From Certhia americana (lineage: Eukaryota; Chordata; Aves; Passeriformes; Certhiidae), in assembly GCA_018697195.1 (NCBI GenBank), contig CM031858.1, positions 127,605,133 through 127,669,132 on the forward strand: a DNA stretch of 64,000 nt. The letters are read 5' to 3'. The notes below the pieces were generated by a model, which saw only the letters and a list, made by a program, of their open reading frames with translations, did no database searches and was not told the origin of the DNA. Both the position numbers and the translations under genes were made by a program. Positions 51,050 through 61,427 of the stretch are shown here, in pieces (the first letter of the stretch is position 1; each line of letters starts with the position of its first letter).

Positions 51050-51078
51050 TTCTCTACCTAAGAGTCTTAGGTAGAGAA
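51050..51078. repeat. Perfect 29-bp palindrome (13-bp arms, AGT centre)
   Basis: TTCTCTACCTAAG (51050-51062) and CTTAGGTAGAGAA (51066-51078) are exact reverse complements around AGT, whose outer bases also pair. This is the longest perfect palindrome I found in the window. No transposon terminal repeat or known element is recognisable around it. Likely origins are an inverted duplication by template switching or a dimer-binding site. Confidence 0.93.
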
Positions 51079-51167
51079 CCACTCACAGATTCAGAATCAG
51101 TTCCACCAAGAATAATGAATATTCCTATAAATGAAGAACAATAAAGGTGATATAGTAAGCCTTAATG

Positions 51168-51182
51168 AAAAAAAAAAAAAAA
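51168..51182. repeat. A15 homopolymer
   Basis: Fifteen uninterrupted A, 90 bases downstream of the 29-bp palindrome. Confidence 0.93.
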
Positions 51183-51327
51183 GAGAAGAATACTTGCTGA
51201 TTATTCACAGAAAATGTGGACTTTATAATGTGATATAGTCCGAAATGTGTATTTTTTCTGCTGGAGCCACCAGTGCTTCTTCATTGTAGGGCTCCAATAT
51301 TGTGGCACATTTCTCTTACGAAAAATG

Positions 51328-51331
<4 letters not shown>

Positions 51332-51358
<27 letters not shown>
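51332..51358. repeat. T27 homopolymer
   Basis: Twenty-seven uninterrupted T, the longest homopolymer in the window. No retrocopy body is recognisable on its minus-strand upstream side. Confidence 0.95.
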
Positions 51359-52919
51359 GTCATTAGCTGTCTGCTTTTGAATTATGTTTTATATCTTTAC
51401 AGTGACTTTGTAAGGTCTTCACATTCTTGTATTCTCTTGACTAAATGAGTTCTGTGTTTATTAATTCATCTTTATTTGCAGCTGGCAGATGCAAAGATGT
51501 TAGCTACACTCAGGAGACACTGGCATGGGAATTCTTGAAATGTAGAGGAGTTACAATTTTCCCTTTAGCAAATTATTGCATGTTTCATTTTCAAGAAATG
51601 TGAGTTGCAAGACAAAATGAAATTATTAAGTCTAACTTACTTGTTTTCAAAAGAAGAACTTAATAGTCAACATGCAGCTTTTTACTTCTAATAATCTTAC
51701 CTAGCTAAGTTTAGTTCATGTAACGTCTGGTTAAAACAAAAGTAGAGTGCAAGGGAACAGAATAAGCTTAGCCACCTCATTCTGTCCTGCCTTGGATTTA
51801 CAAGCTGACAGAGCTGTTAAGATGACTCTTCTGGCTGAGGGGGAAGCTGCAAAGAGGACTGGAGTGAAATTTAGGCTCCTCTTTACTGATGGTGAAGAGT
51901 AGCATTTTGCCAGGTTAGCTCATGGACAAATTAAGAAATGCCAAGCAGGGAACATTCTTTCTCCTGGTTCAGATTGCATGCAGAAGGTCAATTGCATGTT
52001 ACCACTTCAAAACTGAAAGGAGCTGGTCAGTCCAGCAAAAACACATACCTGAACTTCAACCCCCTAACAAAGATGTGCTCCCCACTGAACCCATTGAACA
52101 GCTCATCTGTAATCCTTAGTGCTGTTGTACAGGATGGGAAATAAGATGAGCTATTGTATTACCCAAAAGCAAGCAAAAATATAGCAGGTCTGGGGTAAAA
52201 ACTATCTTAAATACTTAATACTATTGACATGAACAAGATCTTTAGTCAGTAGTAGTACGATGTAGTCCCCCTTCCTTAGAAAGAATATTATGAGTTCTTC
52301 TGAAAAAGAGGGCTTTTGAGTCATGCACATTTATGTAATTGTACTCTGCCCTGAAGTACATGCACAGGAAAAATCCTTTATAGACTACACTTGTAAAAAT
52401 CAAGCTAACTGGTAAAATTTGTCTGCAAAGTCTGAGATGCCAAAACAAGCAGTGTACACTTCATACAATACCTTTTTCCCCAAGAGTCCAAATTTTTTTC
52501 ATACCTACAGCAAATAGTATTGCTAGAAAATAACTCCTGTCTATTCCACTTCCACTCCCTACCTGCAGGTTTGCCTCAAAAGCCAAAACTGCAAATATGT
52601 GTTTAGGGTTAAATGCATGTAACCAAGTGCACTAACACTATATAATGCATATACAGAACAAAAGCCAGTTGTCAGAAAGTATTGACAAATGCCAAATACT
52701 TTTTAACAATTATCTAAATACAGAGAAACACAGAAATCTTGTGCATAATTACTTCTGGGCTTATTAATTCAATGTATGACATCACCAAACTCTTGTCATA
52801 ATTTCTAAAAATGTGGACCGTTGAAAATGGAAGAAAAAATTGTTTGAATTAAAAGATCGTCAAAAGGAAAATAGACTATCAAGTTACTGAATTAGTATTC
52901 TCTTATTTTCTGTTCATAA
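51359..52919. other. Unassigned AT-rich DNA
   Basis: No gene or transposon recognised. The two plus-strand frames at 51922-52119 and 51938-52144 overlap in different frames and have no domain. Confidence 0.55.
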
Positions 52920-53290
52920 ACATTGACAAAACGCGGGAATCCAACACGGACAATTTCCTTAAGGAAGGAAAGAACAAACTAATGCCTCTGCTCGCTGGTG
53001 AGAACCCTTGAGCCACACTTATGCATGTGGCATAAGCCGGCTGATGTCACCTTACTGCTCTCCTCAGTTACTCACTAGGAGCCTGTTGCTGTATTTTTTG
53101 GATTCAGCAGAGCTAAATAATTCATCAGGGCACAGTGTTTTGTGAGCAGGCCAGACTGCAGGCACCAGGCCAAGAGCAAGGTCGCCATGGAGACCTACAT
53201 GCAGCTTCATCTCCCTCCCTTGCAGGGAGAGTCTATGAAAAACGGCATCAGCTGAGCAGCCGTGCTCATTTCAGCAGTGAACAATGGGTA
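52920..53290. promoter_or_regulatory. Candidate cis-regulatory block (inferred)
   Basis: A block visibly richer in GC than the AT-rich flanks and with an unusual density of motif-like strings. ACGCGGGAA at 52931 is a CpG-containing string. CTTATGC and GCATAAG (53018-53024 and 53030-53036) form an inverted repeat. TGATGTCA at 53042-53049 resembles a CRE/AP-1 type site. GTCGCCATGGAGAC at 53181-53194 resembles an imperfect RFX X-box with a YY1-like core. CAGCTG at 53249-53254 is an E-box, and AACAATGG at 53280-53287 is a SOX-type site. No TATA box, CpG island or transcript is seen, so a distal enhancer is more plausible than a promoter. Each motif alone is expected by chance. The call rests on their grouping and the base composition, with no conservation data. 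Confidence 0.3.
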
Positions 53291-55620
53291 TAATAAAAGA
53301 AGAAAAGAAAAAAAGAAAGAAGCAGCAAAATAACGATATAAAAGCATCTTCTGTAGCTCTGGTTAAAGACTGAAATGACAAATGAGTCATTAAGCAATTC
53401 CTATTTGGACTATGGACTGCCACAACTATTATTTTACATGAAAGAAGTACTGACCCCCCCATTATTAGTAAGAGCTATTGCTGCTCTTCAAACAAATAGA
53501 TTATCCTATACAATGCAGATGGAAAATTATTAAAGAATGATTTTTTTTAGAACTCATTTTTGTTACTAAAATAGTTAGAGGGGTAAAATGAAATCCTCAT
53601 ACAGAAATAAGATTTATTGCTTAGATTCCTTTTGCCGTCTTTTGCATAGTTTCTGTCAAATACTGATTTTTAGAGTTCTCTCATCACTCTTTAAAAAGAC
53701 AGGCATATTTATTATCAAACACAAAAAAATAGCAGTCAGAAATGGAAAAAATATATTACATCAAAGAGGAAAAATGCTTTTGAACTGTGTTTATTGAAGG
53801 GTTGTTTTATTTCTCACTAAATGGTTTCCATTAACATGACACCAGCATTTTTTTATGCTTTATGAATAAAAAACCTGAAAATATATTCTGATGTATTTAT
53901 AGTAGATCAGTTTAACTTCATAACCACTATTCTTTCCTTTTTCTCCTGCTGTGTAGTGCTGTTCTTTGACTACCTTGTTCTCCAGGTATTCACCTGCTAT
54001 TAAACATCACCATATTTTATTACCCAAAACCACCTCAAAAGCAAGAGCCTGGTCATGTCTTTATTAGCTATATAAAGTATAAAACTTTAAAAAACTATAC
54101 TCTGCAACCTTCTAAACATCTTCTTTTTTTTCTTTTTCTCACTTGTAGCCCTGTTTATTCCAGAAACAATATAAAACCCCTCCCTCTAGAATGCTCCCAC
54201 GTCCTCAAGCTTACACATTCATTGGAAAAAGTGATTCTGTGGAATGTTTACATCCCACTAATACAGCATAGTATAGCCTTTGCAAGCCACAGTGAGCGCT
54301 CTATAGGTGATAATGGGAAAATTTACAGTATGAGACCACAAGTATATAAGTTAGAGGACCACATGATTTCTGTGTGGTAAATCTGAAAACAGAAGAGTAT
54401 ATCTGTCTACTTACCCTGGAAGCTCTTACAGAGCCTCCCACTGCCTGCCATATACACTCCTGTTAGGGTTGCAGAACTCGTGTTTAGTATGGACCAATTC
54501 CTTTATTTTTTTGTCTTTATAACTGTTAATCCCACTTGCTTAGGTTCAGTGTTTTCCAGCAATATTCTTGCCTATTACGTCTCCTTATGGATTTTTGTTT
54601 TACTAGACACTGTAGTCAAAGTCAAGAGGGCTGAGTGGAAATAATCAACCTCTTCTGATTTTCAATATTCCTACAGAGATTCTTCCTGTTCAAATTAAAG
54701 TTCTTGAACTGAAGTTCCACTACCTTTTGCAACAGTGTCGCCTCTGGAAATTGCATGTATGTAAGCCATACAGAATTTGAGACCAGATTCTACTGAGGCA
54801 AGGCTGATAGATAAAAATTGGAAATTAGTGAAGTTCTTGGAAAAAAACTGAGGAGATAAAAGTCAGGCAACCCCTGATGCCAGAATCATCACGCCTATCA
54901 GTTTAAATCCCAGCCCAAACCCCATCCTATCAATTTATTTCTCTTGTCTTTGGTGTCTAACTATTAAGGAAGCAAAAGGCTAAAAAATACTTTTTCATGT
55001 TACAGAGAAGAATTGTTTTTCAGAGTAATATAATGGCATGAAACAATTCAGAAAACTGACTCCTGTCATCGCATATTTTCTGGGCAGAAGGCATGTGGGA
55101 CATCTTTTCACTATTTCATCACACTAAAAACAAGAGTTCCCTTGTCTAGAAAGAAACTGTTAAATCACAAAAAAACCCTCTGCTGATGTTCTGATACACT
55201 TCAGACAGAAAAATAAAACAAGTATAATCCCTTTGCTCAATTATGAAATGCTAAAAAATCCCTAAGCTTGAAGCCTTGCAGCTCAGATAGGGATAGCGTG
55301 ATCGGTTGCTGGAAGACCAAAGGCCACTTCAGAAGGACAGAAGACCTCTGAAGGGAGTTTTCATTCTTGATGATCTAACTGCAGCCTTCTAAGCCAGCTG
55401 GCCATTACATTTATTTTCCATTGGCTTTTACAGATCTGGTTTGCTTCCAAGGCTGCACACAGAACAGCTTGGTTATCATGGATCTGAAGACCTCATTATG
55501 AATGTGTAAAAAACCCAGATATGGTAATACAAACACCAGCAAGTGTTGGACAGCTGAGGAAATGTGCTGATGATTTTGATGCCCACGCTGATTTAAATGG
55601 ACTAGAAGAGATTTAATTTT
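53291..55620. other. Unassigned AT-rich DNA
   Basis: No gene or transposon recognised. A purine-rich patch lies at 53290-53325. The frames at 53271-53462 (-) and 53588-53797 have no recognisable content. Confidence 0.55.
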
Positions 55621-55758
55621 GAATCACAGAATATTCTGAGTTGGAAGAGACCCACAAGGATCATTAAATCCAACTCTTAAGTGAATGGCCTGTATGGGGA
55701 TGGAACACCAAACTTGCTGCTATCAGCACCATGCTCTAAGCAACTCAAGGAATCTATT
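55621..55758 (-). mobile_element. tRNA-Ile-derived SINE with CR1-like tail (TguSINE1-like)
   Basis: A short, complete-looking SINE in minus orientation. On the complement strand it starts near 55758 with a degraded tRNA-Ile head: the A-box region TTGAGTTGCTTAGAGC, then the anticodon-arm part GGTGCTGATAGCAGC around 55718-55732, and a decayed B-box and T-arm down to GGCCATTCACTT. The head passes directly into a CR1-like 3' tail: 'AAGAGTTGGATTTAATGATC', then 'CTTGTGGGTCTCTTCCAACT', ending CAGAATATTCTGTGATTC at 55621. Tail sharing with CR1 lets such SINEs use CR1 reverse transcriptase. This head-to-tail arrangement and the exact tail match what I remember of zebra finch TguSINE1. The internal pol III promoter is mutated, so the copy is probably silent. 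It is not a functional tRNA gene, since the D and anticodon arms are damaged. Confidence 0.85.
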
Positions 55759-57257
55759 CCAGAGCCAGGCCTTTTATCCTCTCTTGAACATGCATAGCTT
55801 GTAAAAAAAAGGTTGTTATTTACCTGCCTTAAAGTTATCTATTGTCCCATGGATATCGCACTTACACCCTTGTAAATCCTTGCAGTTACTTATGTTAGTA
55901 AATTTTTTAAAAAATTTGTTGCTTGTTAAAAGGTAAATATTTAATAGCTTAATTTATTTCTAAAATGCACAAAGATAAAGCATAAATAATATAGCATAAC
56001 ATTTTTCCTTTAGAACACGTTTTTCCTTTAGTGTAAATGGACATGGGGAAAAATACAGAAAGAACAATTACCATGAAAATTTACTAGAAAGTGTTGTAAC
56101 AGATGGATTCAGTGACTGCTGAGGATATATGTCAAAGAATAAAGAAGAATTGCATTTCTTGACATACAGCTTCCTCTTATGCTATCATGATCATGTGGGA
56201 CACAGAAGACATAGGAATTGGGTTCTTTGGACTCAGTTTTCAGCTACTGATCTGCTCTTCCAAACTTCTCTGGACAGGAGTCCTACAGCAGACATAAATG
56301 TCAAATTACAGAACTCAGGATTCTCTTAACATAGAAGAGGGCAAAAAAAATAGTTATTTACATAAGATGCATTAATTTTCACCTTGTCTCAAAGCAATTA
56401 CTTCTTTATCCTATCAGGAGAAAGGAAAGGTGAGGTAGAATGTGCAAGCCCTTGTCCTCTGCCAGAGGAAGCCACACCTTTAAAGAGAGGGAGGCCATTT
56501 TCTCTTTTGTTTATGGTTGCTTGTGTTGCTTTCCATCTCCAGGTTCCTTTAGCATCTTTTAAGAAGTCTGATGTTCATTATTTGATCTCCATTTCTTTTT
56601 ATCCTGTGTAACCCTTGCAGACAGTGTGGCTTGTGCGCTAGTGTACACAGGATTTTAAAGCTCATTAATAGGGGAATATGTGACACTGTGGTCTGACACT
56701 GTTCTTCCAAAGATATTAATCATGACGTCTGGGTCTGTCTTTTGTAGCAAGGTTCGGGCAGATTAACTGACATCAGTTTCCTCATTTATATTCCTATGAC
56801 AGACTACCTAAAGCATCTAAGAAAAATCCCATTTGACAATGAGGGCATACTTTTGTCAAAGGTCTGCTGAAGTTTCTCCAGGCTAGAATTGTAAAAATTG
56901 TATTGGCATCAAGCATGGTGTATTGTGGCTTGCTTTTGACCACAAAGATCACTTTACCAAACATCTTGCTTATACCTGAACCGCTATATATGAGGAAGCC
57001 TTCTGGAGCAAGAAGTTTTGGATCCATATCATAATTCCTTAACAACTTTACAACCACACCATAGTAACTGCTATGGCATGTGATAAGTCCTTAGAAATCA
57101 CAGGGGATGGTAGGCAATTGCTGAATGGGAAATTTGAACAAAGAGTGATCACGTCTAGAATGTAAAAGTGGTACATATTGGAGATTCAAAAAGAACTATA
57201 GGACAGTGACAGAGTGATTGAAAGAGTGTCTGGAATGATGACTAACATTTTCCAGCA
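55759..57257. other. Unassigned AT-rich DNA
   Basis: No gene or transposon recognised. The minus-strand frame 56794-57057 (87 codons) sits 400 bases before an LTR. I looked for retroviral gene features in it and found none. Frames 56129-56329 and 56384-56611 have no recognisable content. Confidence 0.5.
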
Positions 57258-57330
57258 TACATATACATATAGATATAGATATAGGTATATATATATAGAT
57301 ATAGATATATAGATATATAGATATATATAC
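57258..57330. repeat. TA/GATATA-rich simple repeat
   Basis: Imperfect (GATATA)n and (TA)n, about 73 bases. The I/Y-rich minus-strand frame 57196-57462 is translated microsatellite. It lies about 120 bases before the LTR at 57.45 kb. Confidence 0.92.
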
Positions 57331-57449
57331 AAGATTTTTCAATAAATGTCCTGTAAAACAGGTAGTGGAGATAATACTACAGAAAGTGAAGATAATACTT
57401 TGACTCAGCATTATTATTGTTACGAGAATTTGCCTGATGATGCTGTCAA
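57331..57449. other. Unassigned DNA just upstream of an LTR
   Basis: No recognisable feature. It might hold the decayed start of the LTR or residual ERV sequence, but I cannot show it. Confidence 0.4.
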
Positions 57450-57868
57450 GCATTTTGAACAATGGTACATCTATATGCAGTAATACAAAAACACAGGATG
57501 CAGACAGGACAGCTGACCCCTATTGGGATTTTGCACAAGAGAAATTTCCAACAGACCCCAACTGATCAAAGAGATATTCCATGCCATTTAGTGTTATATT
57601 CAGCACATAAAGCTGGGAGAAGGTGGCATGGGGAGGACATTCAAAGTTGTGGCAAGTTCCCAAGCTGGGAAATTGTGAATACACTCTTGGCTCACCTCAT
57701 TTGCACAGCTTTTGCTTTACCTCTACAACTGCCTTTACCCCAATCCACGATTTTTCTCAGTCTCACCCTCCCAATTCTCTCCCCCATCCCACTGTGGGAA
57801 AAGTGAGATCTTACTGTGGGAAAAGTGAGATATGTAGGGCTCAGTTCCTTCCAGGTTAAGCCAAGACA
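57450..57868 (+). mobile_element. Solo LTR of an endogenous retrovirus (songbird ERVL-like)
   Basis: A plus-strand LTR with its parts in order. An upstream U3 contains 'CAGACCCCAACTGATCAAAG' and 'ATATTCCATGCCATTTAG' (57555-57592). A TATA-like CACATAAAG lies at 57604-57612. Then 'GCAGCTTTTGCTTTACCTCT' and a decayed polyadenylation/R region, and a U5 with 'CCAATCCACGATTTTTCTCA' (about 57740) and 'AATTCTCTCCCCCATCCCAC' (about 57773). It ends GGTTAAGCCAAGACA at 57868, the reverse-complement partner of the TGT..GTGGTTTAACC start used by this family. That start is not visible here, so the left end is decayed or truncated and 57450 is approximate. No gag, pol or env frame lies in the expected place. 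From memory it matches an abundant passerine ERVL-type LTR. ORFs 57462-57806, 57623-57859 and 57692-57880 (-) only overlie it. Confidence 0.75.
57791..57831. repeat. 22-bp tandem duplication inside the LTR
   Basis: ACTGTGGGAAAAGTGAGAT occurs at 57791-57809 and 57813-57831, a 22-bp period with a 3-bp spacer difference only. It falls in the U5-like end of the LTR and probably arose by slippage after insertion. Confidence 0.92.
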
Positions 57869-60686
57869 ATTGCTTAACAAAATGCTAGACTGAATAGCAA
57901 AATAAAATACATCAAAGCAGATTTTAAACTAAGGAAGGCATGTCCCCTTGATCTCTGTCCAAAAGGAGTAAAGTGACGTAGGTTTGGATCTAGTCGTGCA
58001 CATACTAATTTTGTCTTTGGATATGGGGATTCCATGGTCAGTCATAGCAGCGTATGATTGCTATTGGGAGCCAAATCAAATATTAGGCACAGCAGGTAGA
58101 ATCAAAAACTTTCAGGATATCTGTGTTTCACTCTGTACTGTAGGACAGATACCCTTTGTATATCACAAACATTATCCCAGACTATACATCAGTATAGTGA
58201 CATATCTCATATGTTGTAAAAGAAACACTTAATTTGGTCCTTGGCTAAGGAAAGAAGCAGTGACACTGCTAATGCCAGTGGAGTGGCAGCAGTGCAATCT
58301 ATCTCATATTCTCCACATCTACATGGAAAGGAACTGCAAATAATTTGTCCCAGGAGCAGTTCAAGCAAAAAAGATTCGGTCAAAGTAACAATTCAGACCT
58401 TGACCTTTTGTGATTATTCAGATCAGAATAAACAAATTTAAGAGAGAATTATTTCAAGTTGGTGCAAAAAACATGTTCTCATTCTATATCATGATGAAAT
58501 ACAAGAAAAATATTTCTAGTGATCTGGTATTACAGACACCTTATTGAAAGAATTCCTAATCAGGTTTCCCCATCTCAAATATCTGTGTTGCCTGAATTCA
58601 TATTTTCCTGCATTTTAACCTGTTATAAATAAAATAAAAGAAATAAGTCTTAATGACCTGAAGATAACTTTGCCAAGTACACTTGAAACATTTATGGAAA
58701 ATTATCATTTATTATCATTATCATTATCAGCCACATTATCATCCTACAAGAAATACTCCCCCGAAGTACAGCTACCCCATAGTGTGCAGCATTCAAGCTA
58801 CAGCACTGATAAAAATTAGTAAGAGCTAATCCTAGGAGCAAAGAGCAAAGAGTAAAGTAACATGAAGCACTCTAGCTGGTCACAGGGGATTCACAGCTTC
58901 AGACATAACCTCTCACACTTGAACTGAAAGCTTTGTAAGAGAAGTGCTCCAGGTGAAACCACAGGCACACATAGGTCAAAATAAAATTCCTGGTTTTTTC
59001 AATCAGGACACAATTCTACTGGGATTTCATTGTTGCTAGTCTCACTGTATTTTTGATATTCTTTCATCTACTTAGAATAAATAAATGATGCTAAAATGAA
59101 GAGAGAAAAACCCATATATTATATGGTAATAACTGTATTTACATAAAGAACAAGGGAGGATCTGAAAAACTACAATCCAGTAACTCCGACTTCATTTTTA
59201 AAACAAAAATTGTAAATACTTTCTACAGCCTAATGGATAAACTTCAAAACTGTATGCAGCACAGAACAGCCAGAGTAACTTAAATTCATTGAGGAAAAAA
59301 CAAAACCAGCAACACTATGTATTGCTGATAAGACAGAGATAAATTTTACAGAACGAGTATTTTTTTTTTTTTTGCAGTTTCAAATCAGTTAATGTTGCAT
59401 CACACAGCAGTTTCACCTACAAGGTCTGACATTAGAAAAGTTGCTCGCAGAGATTAAGAAGTGGCTTTCAAAACAAGAATGGAAGGTGTCAGATCAAGAG
59501 AAAACACTTGACTTGTGTAGGAGTAATAAGCCCAGTAGGTATCAATAGCTTGATTTTGTTTACACAGTGAATACTGAAGGCAGTATTTCACAGGCTATCA
59601 GAGCAAGCTAACAGTATCAATGAAAAAAAAAGCCACTCTGGGCTTTCTCCTTTCAAGATGCTGTCTGGTCTGTGTTTCCCAAACCCAGTTCTCAATAGCA
59701 CTCTTTCCCAGATCAAGACTTAAGTCCTCTTCTGTGTAGCCAACTGAGGTTTATAAAGAGAAATGGAAAGAAGGCAGAGAAGACTCTAAGCACTACTCTG
59801 AGTGTGGTTCTTAAAGGCTAATATTGCTACACCATTGCTACTACAGGAATTCAGAGGGCTGCTAGCACATAAAACAAGTTGAAAATCCCAGCTCAGTTCT
59901 CAAAAATATAGTACAGGCAATTCTTAGTGGCATTCTTCCTTGAAGTACTGGGAAGTACCGAACAGTGATGAGCCTTGGATGGCTCTCTTGACTTACCTCA
60001 TCTTCAGCAGAGGAGACTCCAGGAACTGGTTTCTTATTTTCCCTAAATCATATCCCAGATATGAATCATGTAACCAGCATACAACTGTCCATGTGCCTCA
60101 AATGGCCTTTGGTATTCTCACTAAAGGAGAACATATTTTCCAGCAAAATTTCATCCACTGTGAGACTTTACCCAAAGTTACAGGCCAGACTGTGAGGTGA
60201 CGACGTAGTGTTTGCATCATCTGCAATCTATAATCTAATGGAATTTATGGTGTATTGCAAACATACAAACTGAAGGGAAATGTTTCACTAGAGCCAGCTG
60301 TGTCCATCATGATCAGCAGAAACAATCTGAATAAACAAGGTTTCTGCTCCAGCTGATTTTATTCTTTCACCTCCACACTTGGCTGCTCCTTATATCCGAT
60401 TCTATAAAGGAGAGATCCTTTGTGGGACTATGGCTGAAGAGCTGAATCTAACCCAATTAATACAATCAAAGTGCAGTGTCTCAACAGATTACATCTTTTT
60501 TCAAAAGTGAAAGACACACTATCCACTGCTTTTCCGACACATTACAGTCTATTTCTCTTTATCTTTTTGAAATTCATTATTTGCTGTCTCCTTTCTACCC
60601 AAGAAATGTTTTCTGAATGGACAGAAATGGGATGCTGATTTAAAATACCCTCTATTATAAATATTTATGGTTAAAATAATGTAAAA
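57869..60686. other. Unassigned AT-rich DNA
   Basis: No gene or transposon recognised, and no primer-binding site or retroviral gag follows the LTR at 57868. It includes a (TTATCA)-like patch at 58701-58729 and a T14 run at 59360-59373. Frames 57984-58232, 58241-58441 and 59940-60200 have no recognisable content. Confidence 0.55.
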
Positions 60687-60737
60687 ATCCCCATCTGCCA
60701 TGGGGATGTTTAACAATGGGGATGTTAAAATCCCCAT
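60687..60737. repeat. Four-copy inverted array of ATCCCCAT/ATGGGGAT
   Basis: ATCCCCAT at 60687-60694, ATGGGGAT at 60700-60707 and 60716-60723, and ATCCCCAT at 60730-60737. Neighbouring bases extend the pairing: AAAATCCCCAT is separated from ATGGGGATGTT by five bases. The 51-bp block can fold as two stem-loops or as alternative pairings. The G4/C4 runs are too few and too far apart to call a G-quadruplex confidently. Confidence 0.9.
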
Positions 60738-61387
60738 TCCTCAACAATTTGCCTATTGGCAAGTCTTCCAGAGGACATCCTCTGACTTTCAACTCCTGAT
60801 TCATGACATGAATTCATTCAGTATGGTAATTTTGATGTTTCAATTTATATTACTGGCAGTCAACTGCCGATAGTGTTGTGTCATCCCCCCTTCAACCAAT
60901 ATTCATTGAGTATGTATCAATCAATGCATTTTTCTCGTGGAAATATTACCTAAGCAGTCAGCTGCTAAGCAGTCCTGTCTTGTTAAATTTCATATATCTC
61001 AATCAGAGTGACATAAAATAAAACAACAAAATAAAAAGGACCAGATTACATAAGAGAATGGAGAATTTATATTATCTAAATATTACTCTAAAAATTCATT
61101 TGTATTATTTAAATACTACTATCTAAATTAAACTCCTCAGTTCAAAAATTAATGTTAGTTTATGACTAAAATTACATGTCACTGTTGATACTGATACTTA
61201 GATATGTTGTTTTTGAAGGTCTAATCCTAAACCTCTGCAACACTGGTCCTGCCTCACTTACAACCCTATTTTGTCTCTCATAGATGCTACAAAATACCAA
61301 ATCAAGAGCACAAAGTCACACAGTTTAAAAGCAGTAAAATCTGTGTTTTCCTTTTCCTACTGGAGAAATTGCAACACCTATAAAAAT
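60738..61387. other. Unassigned AT-rich DNA
   Basis: No gene or transposon recognised. Direct near-repeats such as AAGCAGTC at about 60952 and 60966 are short and probably local duplications. Confidence 0.5.
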
Positions 61388-61427
61388 AAAATTTATTCCC
61401 TAAAATTTATTCCCTAAATTTAGGGAA
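61388..61427. repeat. 14-bp tandem repeat merging into an 18-bp palindrome
   Basis: AAAATTTATTCCCT occurs twice in tandem (61388-61401 and 61402-61415). The end of the second copy forms the left arm of a perfect 18-bp palindrome TTCCCTAAATTTAGGGAA at 61410-61427. The combination of a tandem and an inverted duplication in 40 bases suggests a replication template-switch event. Confidence 0.92.

Noticed and set aside
51332..51358. T27 run as the reversed tail of a retrocopy
   Set aside because: No coding remnant on the expected side.
55690..55758. Functional tRNA-Ile gene
   Set aside because: Head is degraded in the A and B boxes and arms and passes straight into a CR1-like tail, so it is a SINE.
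56794..57057. 87-codon minus-strand frame near an LTR, considered as a retroviral gene relic
   Set aside because: Opposite strand to the LTR, no recognisable protease, RT, integrase or envelope feature, and length within chance.
60687..60737. G-quadruplex
   Set aside because: Only two G4 runs per strand within reach; insufficient for a confident call.
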